In this document: positions 1 to 5,619 of the stretch, piece by piece
Position numbering within the stretch: position 1 is the first letter of the stretch
Layout: each line of letters opens with the position of its first letter
Origin: Candidatus Sumerlaeota bacterium
Lineage (GTDB): Bacteria > Sumerlaeota > Sumerlaeia > MWCT01 > JAGHBZ01
DNA: 7,030 nucleotides
Direction: 5' to 3'
Assembly: GCA_021160705.1 (NCBI GenBank)
Contig: JAGHBZ010000125.1
Span: 1 to 7,030, forward strand
Notes under the pieces: model-generated
Databases searched by the model: none
Told to the model about the DNA's origin: nothing
The model's input: the letters and a program-made list of their open reading frames with translations, nothing else
Translations under genes and position numbers: made by a program

Positions 1-1417
1 ATACCGGCACCGCGTAAAGATACCGTGTTCTGATTCCATCGGTCGCCTTTGCACCAATACAAACAGTAGTGCCTTCTGAAAGGGACGAGGTATCAAAACT
101 TACAGTAGATTGAGCAATGGTAGAGCCTGTGGCTGAATGATTCCGGGAAGCAATAATCAGTACGTTGTTGCCGTTATAGGGGTTGCGGTCTACGTCCACG
201 TAAAGAGTCACGGTACTTGCACTGTCATAGTCAAGGTAAGTGTATCGCAGGTCAAGTGAGCTGCCGATGCTTATTGGATGTGTTCCATAACCCAGAGGTG
301 AACTATCCTTCAACACATCAAGCGTAATGACATTAGGCCATACCGCTGAAGACCAGCCGAGCGATTCCCGTGAGCCAGCTCCACCGAGTAGTGGGTCGTC
401 GTTGTATCCATCAATTATGCGGTCGCCTCCACTCACAGGGGTATCCAGGCTTTTGCGGTTGCCTTTAGCATTGATACGGCTGTAGTAGAACCCTGTCCTT
501 GCGCCTGAGGTCACACCATCAGACTCATAAGCGTTAAACCAGGCATTCCGTTCAGCAAACCCGAGTTCCGCTTCGCCGTTGTTCGTGGGTATATCGTAAT
601 CAATAGTACCGTGATATGCAAGATAGATATTCCGATGGTCTGCATACGCATTGTAAGGCGGAGTATTATTATGATAACCACCAGGTAGGCTTGTCCATTC
701 GCGGTTGTACGCACCCGTAAGATACTCCCCTTCAGGATATGCAATCTCCTGATAATAGCAATCCGCAAAGAGCACGTTCTCGTAAATCTTGGCGGGAGTA
801 TCAATGACGTCAGGAAATGGAAATCCGGGCTGTGGGTCATCAGAGGTAAGCGGATGTGGGTCAAGCGGGGTGAGATGGTCTACCACCACACCTTTCTCGC
901 CGAGCAGTCGTGCGAGTTCGCAGACCAGTCCACCACCACGACTATGCCCAATCAGGTGGATGGGGAGTTCTGCAAGTGGTCTCTTGCCGTGCTGGGACTC
1001 AAGAATCTTTGGAGCGACTACCGCCGCAACGTCCTGAGCTGGTATATGTGTAATCAGATGGTCGGCAATTGATGACCAGTCCAGGATAATAATAATCTCT
1101 CCTGTGGATGAAGAAGAAAGCCCCACATTCCAGGGGTCGCAGGTTGCAGTTAGCGAGCCAAGTGTGCCAGTGACGGTAATCTTACCGAAGTTCTGCTCCC
1201 CGGCAAGCCAATCCTCAGAAATAGCATCGCGCATCGCAGAAAGCCATGCCGGCTCCCCTGCAATATTGGGATTCCAGCTATGAGTGATTATAGTAACACC
1301 ATCTGCCGGAAGAAGTGATGGAATTACTACTAAACACATTACCATTACGATACAGATTTGCGAAAACCCCCGAAACGATGCGTGAAAGAATAAGGTGGCT
1401 GAATTTTTCCCTCTCAT
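1..1417 (-). CDS. Secreted alpha/beta hydrolase (lipase-like), C-terminus cut by window edge
   Basis: My translation of the minus strand from the ATG at 1417 runs open for 472 codons to the window edge, so the stop lies outside. The first ~38 residues look like a Sec signal peptide: basic start (MRGK), hydrophobic stretch at about 21-36, likely cleavage near LLPA-DG. The mature protein opens with a beta strand, VTIITHSWN (41-49), as in lipase-like folds. The nucleophile elbow is GHSRGG at 157-162 (Ser159) after the strand LPIHLI. An LDPHP motif (185-189) supplies a probable catalytic Asp186, and ADHRN (259-263) or YHGT (268-271) the His. From memory, the order GHSRGG, LDPHP, ENVxFAD, GAYNR, YHGTID is shared with uncharacterised exported proteins of Planctomycetes and similar bacteria. 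Residues ~360-472 form a separate Thr/Ser-rich, beta-predicted module with a TLYVDVDRNPYNGN segment, probably Ig-like. Substrate is unknown; lipid or ester hydrolysis is an inference. The gene is divergent from hypE and no functional link is evident. Confidence 0.88.
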   Translation of the reverse strand, partial: MRGKNSATLFFHASFRGFSQICIVMVMCLVVIPSLLPADGVTIITHSWNPNIAGEPAWLSAMRDAISEDWLAGEQNFGKITVTGTLGSLTATCDPWNVGLSSSSTGEIIIILDWSSIADHLITHIPAQDVAAVVAPKILESQHGKRPLAELPIHLIGHSRGGGLVCELARLLGEKGVVVDHLTPLDPHPLTSDDPQPGFPFPDVIDTPAKIYENVLFADCYYQEIAYPEGEYLTGAYNREWTSLPGGYHNNTPPYNAYADHRNIYLAYHGTIDYDIPTNNGEAELGFAERNAWFNAYESDGVTSGARTGFYYSRINAKGNRKSLDTPVSGGDRIIDGYNDDPLLGGAGSRESLGWSSAVWPNVITLDVLKDSSPLGYGTHPISIGSSLDLRYTYLDYDSASTVTLYVDVDRNPYNGNNVLIIASRNHSATGSTIAQSTVSFDTSSLSEGTTVCIGAKATDGIRTRYLYAVPV

Positions 1418-1424
1418 TTCTGTG

Positions 1425-1430
1425 CTCCTT
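1425..1430 (-). promoter_or_regulatory. Ribosome binding site of the secreted hydrolase
   Basis: On the minus strand AAGGAG lies 7 bases before the ATG at 1417, a near-ideal Shine-Dalgarno element. It fixes the start and excludes the overlapping 62-codon frame that begins at 1466. Confidence 0.8.
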
Positions 1431-1873
1431 GAGTGAAGTATTGTCTCCTGACTCTTCACAGTTCATTTTTTTGCTTAAGTCTCAAACCTGAAAAACACTG
1501 ATGAAGAAATCCGTGTATCATACTGAATACCCACAGGTCAATTCATTTCTCTTTCCGGGTGTGCCTAAAATACAGTTCGCTCAGCAAATTATAACCTCTT
1601 ACAGGTGAAAAGACGTGAGTTTGTCTAAAAAGGTTCAAATCCACAGATTTTTATCTAAAATTTCAATTACCCGTGTCTCTGGGGATTCTATGGAAAAGTA
1701 ATTAGAGTGGAATTATATAGAGAGCAAAGTGCTATGTTGCAAAGATAGAATCTGTGTACAAGATGATTATTTAGCAATGAGATAGTGTTCCTTAGATAGC
1801 CCCGGGTTCTGCCATATACCCCAGCCAGGAAATTCTGAAAATCAAAAAGGATAGTTAAGGAAAGAACATCATC

Positions 1874-1935
1874 TCCTGACTTCCTGGTTTCCTTATAGAA
1901 AAAAGCGTATCAATAAGGAAGCCAGGAGACCAGGA
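1874..1935. repeat. Long imperfect inverted repeat (23-base arms, 16-base loop)
   Basis: The left arm at 1874-1896 (begins TCCTGACTTCC) pairs with the right arm at 1913-1935 (ends GAGACCAGGA). Nineteen of 23 positions are Watson-Crick. In plus-strand RNA two of the other four are G-U wobbles, leaving two adjacent mismatches (C-A, A-C). The loop is 1897-1912 and A-rich. No T-run follows directly, so it is not a standard intrinsic terminator. It lies about 185 bases upstream of the hypE start. It may be a leader RNA hairpin, a small nonautonomous palindromic element (MITE or REP type) or a regulator site; the sequence alone does not decide. Confidence 0.65.
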
Positions 1936-2109
1936 TAACTCAGAAATAGTAAGATTTTTTCGCTTCAATTAGAATAAGGAAATTAATACTACGATATGCC
2001 TGCAACAACACAAAAGCAAAGATTTATTCTTCAATTTTCAACATCCTGTTGGTTTTCTATGGAATGATTGGGTATAGCGATGGTAATATTGATATACGAA
2101 TTAATTGCT

Positions 2110-2116
2110 GGTGGAG
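2110..2116 (+). promoter_or_regulatory. Probable ribosome binding site of hypE
   Basis: GGTGGAG ends 4 bases before the ATG at 2121. The spacing is short, but it is the only purine-rich site near either candidate start. The upstream ATG at 2049 follows TTGGTTTTCT, which has no Shine-Dalgarno character. This favours the 2121 start. Confidence 0.5.
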
Positions 2117-2120
2117 AAAA

Positions 2121-3128
2121 ATGAAGAAAGATGAAAAAATACAGATGGCACATGGCAACGGTGGGGTGTGGATGCAGAGATTGATTCGCGAGCTCTTCCT
2201 TAAATATTTTTCAAGTGAGGAGCTAAAACCATTATCTGATTCCGCATTGCTCAATATTCAGGGCAACCGTATTGCATTTACCACTGACTCCTATGTGGTT
2301 AACCCATTGATTTTTCCTGGTGGAGATATTGGGAGTCTTGCAATCAATGGCACAGTAAACGACCTGAGCGTAATGGGTGCACAACCGATGTATATTAGTT
2401 GTGGTTTTATCATTGAAGAGGGACTGGAACTCGCTGTGCTGGAGCAAGTTGTCCGAAGTATGAAGAAGTCCGCCGATGAAGCCGGAGTCAGCGTGGTCAC
2501 GGGTGATACTAAAGTGGTTGAACGTGGTGCTGCTCATCGGCTGTTCATTAACACGTCAGGCATTGGAATATTGTACGAAAACTTCCCCGGAGGTGATATT
2601 GTCCCGGGTGATAAAATCATCATTAATGGAACCACTGGTGACCATGGCATCGCAGTATTGGTAGCACGAAACGAATTTGATATTCAGGCGAACATTGAGA
2701 GCGACTGTGCACCACTGAATGATTTAATCCGCACAGTGCTGGAGAGTGGTGCCCGGATTAAATTTATGCGCGACCCAACTCGGGGTGGACTGGCTACAGT
2801 GCTTAACGAAATGGTTCTTGATAAGGAGTTTGGTGTGATGCTCTTTGAGTCGGCGATTCCAATTAAACCTCAGGTCAGCGAGGTATGTGAACTTCTTGGA
2901 TTTGACCCGTTATATATCGCAAATGAAGGTAAAGTAGTAATGGTCGTTGCCAGCGAGGATGCAGAGCACGTCCTGAGCATCCTGAAAAATCATCCGCTGG
3001 GTCAGGACTCTGCTATCATAGGCGAAGTCACGTCCAATAATCCGGGAAAGGTCGTTATGGAGACTCGGGTAAGTGGACATCGGATTGTTGATATGCTTGT
3101 CACAGACCAGTTTCCCCGCATTTGTTAA
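2121..3128 (+). CDS. hypE: Hydrogenase maturation protein HypE (carbamoyl dehydratase)
   Basis: HypE catalyses ATP-dependent dehydration of a thiocarbamate on its own C-terminal cysteine to a thiocyanate, the source of the CN ligands of the [NiFe]-hydrogenase iron; it acts in the cytosol. The 335-residue product has the family layout. AHGNGG (10-15) is the N-terminal signature. TDSYVVNPLIFPGGDIG (55-71) and NGTVNDLSVMGAQP (76-89) form the AIRS/PurM-like ATP-binding half, followed by VTGDTKVV (126-133). The second half carries NGTTGDHG (169-176) and RDPTRGGLATVLNE (217-230). The chain ends in PRIC, with the required terminal Cys335. The open frame extends up to an ATG at 2049, but the extra 24 residues do not resemble the family and that ATG lacks a ribosome binding site, so I chose 2121. 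hypF follows after 24 bases, suggesting one transcript. hypC and hypD, which often precede hypE, are absent here. Confidence 0.96.
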   Translation: MKKDEKIQMAHGNGGVWMQRLIRELFLKYFSSEELKPLSDSALLNIQGNRIAFTTDSYVVNPLIFPGGDIGSLAINGTVNDLSVMGAQPMYISCGFIIEEGLELAVLEQVVRSMKKSADEAGVSVVTGDTKVVERGAAHRLFINTSGIGILYENFPGGDIVPGDKIIINGTTGDHGIAVLVARNEFDIQANIESDCAPLNDLIRTVLESGARIKFMRDPTRGGLATVLNEMVLDKEFGVMLFESAIPIKPQVSEVCELLGFDPLYIANEGKVVMVVASEDAEHVLSILKNHPLGQDSAIIGEVTSNNPGKVVMETRVSGHRIVDMLVTDQFPRIC

Positions 3129-3152
3129 GACATCTCAAGACTATTAATCATT

Positions 3153-5459
3153 ATGAAAATTTCAAACGACATCACAGCATCCAGAATAAAGATTCGTGGT
3201 AGGGTACAGGGAATCGGGTTTCGTCCTTTTGTGTATCGACTGGCTAATGAACTCGGACTCAAAGGGTGGATACTTAACGATAAAGAAGGTGTAGTTATTC
3301 ACATTGAGGGTTCAGAAGAAAAAATAAACAGATTTTTAGAATTACTCCCAGCCAGGGCGCCCGAGCTTGCACATTTTGAATCCCTCGTCAGGCGAACCGT
3401 GGAGCCAAAAGGCATAAATGAATTCAGCATTCGCCAGAGCGAGTCCCGGGATGAGTCAGCAACCATACAGGTTCAACCTGATATTGCGACCTGCGATGAA
3501 TGTCTCCGTGAATTATTCGACCCGGCAGACCGACGCTATCAGTATCCTTTCATTAATTGCACAAATTGCGGACCCCGATTTACCATAATCAGAGGCGTGC
3601 CCTACGACCGACATAATACTACAATGAGTGAATTCCGTATGTGTTCCCGGTGTCAGCAGGAATATGATTCGCCAGCCGAGCGTCGCTACCATGCACAACC
3701 TAATGCCTGCTGGGACTGCGGTCCGCAGGTTAAATTGCTCACTCATAGTGGAGCGGAACTGAACACCCCTGACCCAATAAAAGAAGCACAACGATTACTC
3801 AGAGAAGGCGCAATTATAGCAGTGAAAGGGCTTGGCGGGTATCATTTAGCCTGCGATGCCCTGAACAGAGACGCTGTTCGTCGTCTCAGAGGGCGCAAAT
3901 ATCGCGAAGATAAACCTTTTGCTGTTATGATGCCTGACATAGAGACCATCTGCTCATATTGTGAAATCAATGACTCAGAGCGAGATATACTACTCTCGTA
4001 TAAGCGCCCGATTGTTCTGGTGCGAAAACGTATCCCTGCGCCTGAGCCACCCATCGCAGATGACGTGGCACCTCGCAATCCCTGGTTAGGTGTGATGCTT
4101 CCCTACACTCCGCTTCATCACCTGTTATTTCACGACTCAGGACTGCGTATGCTGGTAATGACGAGCGGTAATCTCAGCCAGGAACCCATTGCCTACGAGG
4201 ATACTGATGCTCTACGCCGTCTGGCAGGAATTGCTGATTATCTCCTGGTGCATAACAGGAAAATTCAACGCCGGGTAGATGATTCTGTTGTACGGATAAT
4301 TAACGGGCAAGAATATATATTACGGCGTTCCCGTGGGTATGCCCCTAAGCCTATTAAACTTGCATCCCCTGTAAAGGATATTCTGGCTGTGGGCGCCGAG
4401 CTTAAGAACACGTTCTGTTTCGGAAAAAATAACTTTGCATACCTGAGTCATCATCTTGGCGACTTAGAAAACCTCGAGACTCTGTCAGCATTTGAACAGG
4501 GGATTCAGGACTTTAAGTCTTTGTTTCAGTTAGAACCGCGCTACGTAGCATATGACCTGCATCCAGATTACCTGTCCACAAAATATGCCCTGAATGAGAC
4601 AGGACTACCAGGGATTGGTATCCAGCATCATCACGCTCATATTGGGAGTCTGCTGGCAGAATATGGTCTTGATACAGAAATCATTGGTATTGCGTTTGAC
4701 GGCACAGGGTATGGCGATGATGGAACCGTTTGGGGTGGTGAGGTACTTATAGCCGGGCTGAGTTCCTACCGCCGATTTGCTACTCTACTCCCCGTACGTA
4801 TGCCCGGTGCCACCCGGGCTATTAAAGAACCCTGGCGAATGGGTGCAACTTATCTTTATTCGGTCTTTGGTGAGGAGATGTGGGGACTTGACATTCCTTT
4901 TACCCGCAATATTGACACCCGGAGATGGCATATACTTCAGCAGGTAATTAACCGGGGAATCCATTCACCACTTACCTCAAGTATGGGAAGATTATTTGAT
5001 GGAATCAGTGCGATTCTGGGAGTTCGTGGCACTGTTAACTATGAAGGGCAGGCGGCGATGGAACTGGAATTTTTGGCTTCCTTCTCCAAGGACGATGGTA
5101 CTTATCCATATTCTTTCATTGACGAAGAACCGATAAGAATTGACTATCGCCCCCTGATTGAGGCAGTGATTGACGACATTACACAGGGACAAAGAATCCA
5201 GACAATTGCACGCCGATTCCATCATACACTCGCCTCAATTGTGGAATCTGTTGCCATCGCTGCTCGTAAACAGACCGGGATACATATTGTTGGACTCAGT
5301 GGTGGTTGTTTTCAAAACTATTTGTTGATGACAGAATGTATGGAACGGCTAAAATCAGCAGGATTTGAAGTGCTGATACATAAAGTTGTACCCCCTAATG
5401 ATGGCGGGGTCTCACTTGGTCAGCTCCTCATCGCCAATAAAAAGATTGAAAATCCTTAA
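3153..5459 (+). CDS. hypF: Carbamoyltransferase HypF, [NiFe]-hydrogenase maturation
   Basis: HypF hydrolyses carbamoyl phosphate, adenylates the carbamate and transfers the carbamoyl group to HypE's C-terminal cysteine. At 768 residues it is full length for the family with every domain present. The acylphosphatase domain (about 10-95) has RGRVQGIGFRPFVY (16-29; Arg24) and Asn42 in GWILND. The double zinc finger (114-189) has four CxxC pairs, C114/C117, C136/C139, C164/C167 and C186/C189, spaced 18, 24 and 18, the HypF pattern. The YrdC-like domain (about 205-395) has KGLGGYHLACDA (225-236), the basic KYREDKPF stretch and MTSGNLSQEP (336-345). The Kae1-like C-terminal domain has QHHHAH (491-496), FDGTGYGDDGTVWGGE (515-530), GLSGGCFQN (714-722) and PPNDGGVSLGQ (748-757). 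No frameshift or missing key residue was found. The start has no clear Shine-Dalgarno, so translation may depend on hypE translation just upstream. Confidence 0.97.
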   Translation: MKISNDITASRIKIRGRVQGIGFRPFVYRLANELGLKGWILNDKEGVVIHIEGSEEKINRFLELLPARAPELAHFESLVRRTVEPKGINEFSIRQSESRDESATIQVQPDIATCDECLRELFDPADRRYQYPFINCTNCGPRFTIIRGVPYDRHNTTMSEFRMCSRCQQEYDSPAERRYHAQPNACWDCGPQVKLLTHSGAELNTPDPIKEAQRLLREGAIIAVKGLGGYHLACDALNRDAVRRLRGRKYREDKPFAVMMPDIETICSYCEINDSERDILLSYKRPIVLVRKRIPAPEPPIADDVAPRNPWLGVMLPYTPLHHLLFHDSGLRMLVMTSGNLSQEPIAYEDTDALRRLAGIADYLLVHNRKIQRRVDDSVVRIINGQEYILRRSRGYAPKPIKLASPVKDILAVGAELKNTFCFGKNNFAYLSHHLGDLENLETLSAFEQGIQDFKSLFQLEPRYVAYDLHPDYLSTKYALNETGLPGIGIQHHHAHIGSLLAEYGLDTEIIGIAFDGTGYGDDGTVWGGEVLIAGLSSYRRFATLLPVRMPGATRAIKEPWRMGATYLYSVFGEEMWGLDIPFTRNIDTRRWHILQQVINRGIHSPLTSSMGRLFDGISAILGVRGTVNYEGQAAMELEFLASFSKDDGTYPYSFIDEEPIRIDYRPLIEAVIDDITQGQRIQTIARRFHHTLASIVESVAIAARKQTGIHIVGLSGGCFQNYLLMTECMERLKSAGFEVLIHKVVPPNDGGVSLGQLLIANKKIENP

Positions 5460-5568
5460 GATTCCTCACGGGTTAATGCTCCAAAAAGAAATCTCCTTTT
5501 TCACCCCACGGATTAGCTCATTGCTCTGAAAAAAGTCAAAATTTTGCCGTTATTACCAAACCACTTTT

Positions 5569-5598
5569 CTGACTTAAAAGTCGTCTTAATGGTATAAC
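5569..5598 (+). promoter_or_regulatory. Candidate sigma-70-type promoter of the HtrA gene
   Basis: CTGACT (5569-5574, four of six matches to TTGACA) and TATAAC (5593-5598, five of six matches to TATAAT) are 18 bases apart. A small inverted repeat, GACTT-AA-AAGTC (5571-5582), overlaps the -35 box and could be an operator. Initiation about 7 bases after the -10 box would fall near 5605, at the 5' edge of the Shine-Dalgarno sequence, giving a leader of only about 15 bases. Sequence-only call; the promoter consensus of this organism is unknown. Confidence 0.35.
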
Positions 5599-5603
5599 CT
5601 GAG

Positions 5604-5613
5604 AAAGGAGGAG
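5604..5613 (+). promoter_or_regulatory. Strong ribosome binding site of the HtrA gene
   Basis: AAAGGAGGAG precedes the ATG at 5620. It contains AAGGAGG at 5605-5611 with an 8-base spacer, essentially a perfect complement to the 16S rRNA 3' end and much stronger than the sites before hypE or hypF. It fixes the start. Confidence 0.85.
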
Positions 5614-5619
5614 ATAGCT

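Larger units (their letters stand above)
1418..2120. other. Long noncoding region between divergent genes
   Basis: About 700 bases separate the hydrolase start from the hypE start. The stretch is more A/T-rich to the eye than the flanking genes. I found no frame with a ribosome binding site and a protein-like translation. It must hold the promoters of both divergent units, but I see no convincing -35/-10 pair for either. The contents I can point to are the imperfect inverted repeat at 1874-1935, further copies of its arm motif at 1823-1832 and 1444-1453, and a 9-base direct repeat AATAAGGAA at 1912-1920 and 1973-1981. No tRNA, recognisable riboswitch or transposase remnant was seen. Confidence 0.6.

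Noticed and set aside
511..1072. Open frames of 72-117 codons on both strands (511-864 minus, 789-1037 and 854-1072 plus)
   Set aside because: They lie inside the hydrolase gene in other frames. The continuous 472-codon frame with signal peptide and GHSRGG explains the region.
1278..1466. 62-codon minus-strand frame covering the hydrolase start
   Set aside because: It is out of frame with the hydrolase, has no ribosome site or recognisable motif, and overlaps a much better supported gene with AAGGAG at the right distance.
1632..1642. GGTTCAAATCC, which looks like a tRNA T-loop
   Set aside because: The flanks do not form a T stem, and no anticodon arm or acceptor stem can be found around it.
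1684..1752. Inverted repeat GATTCTAT / ATAGAATC
   Set aside because: Only 8 A/T-rich base pairs separated by 53 bases; expected by chance in a region of this size.
3513..5225. Minus-strand frames of 77-92 codons inside hypF
   Set aside because: All lie opposite conserved HypF domains and have no supporting signals.
5483..5501. AAAAAG / CTTTTT hairpin after hypF as a terminator
   Set aside because: A six-pair, almost pure A-T stem with no G-C core and no separate T-tract; too weak to call as an intrinsic terminator.
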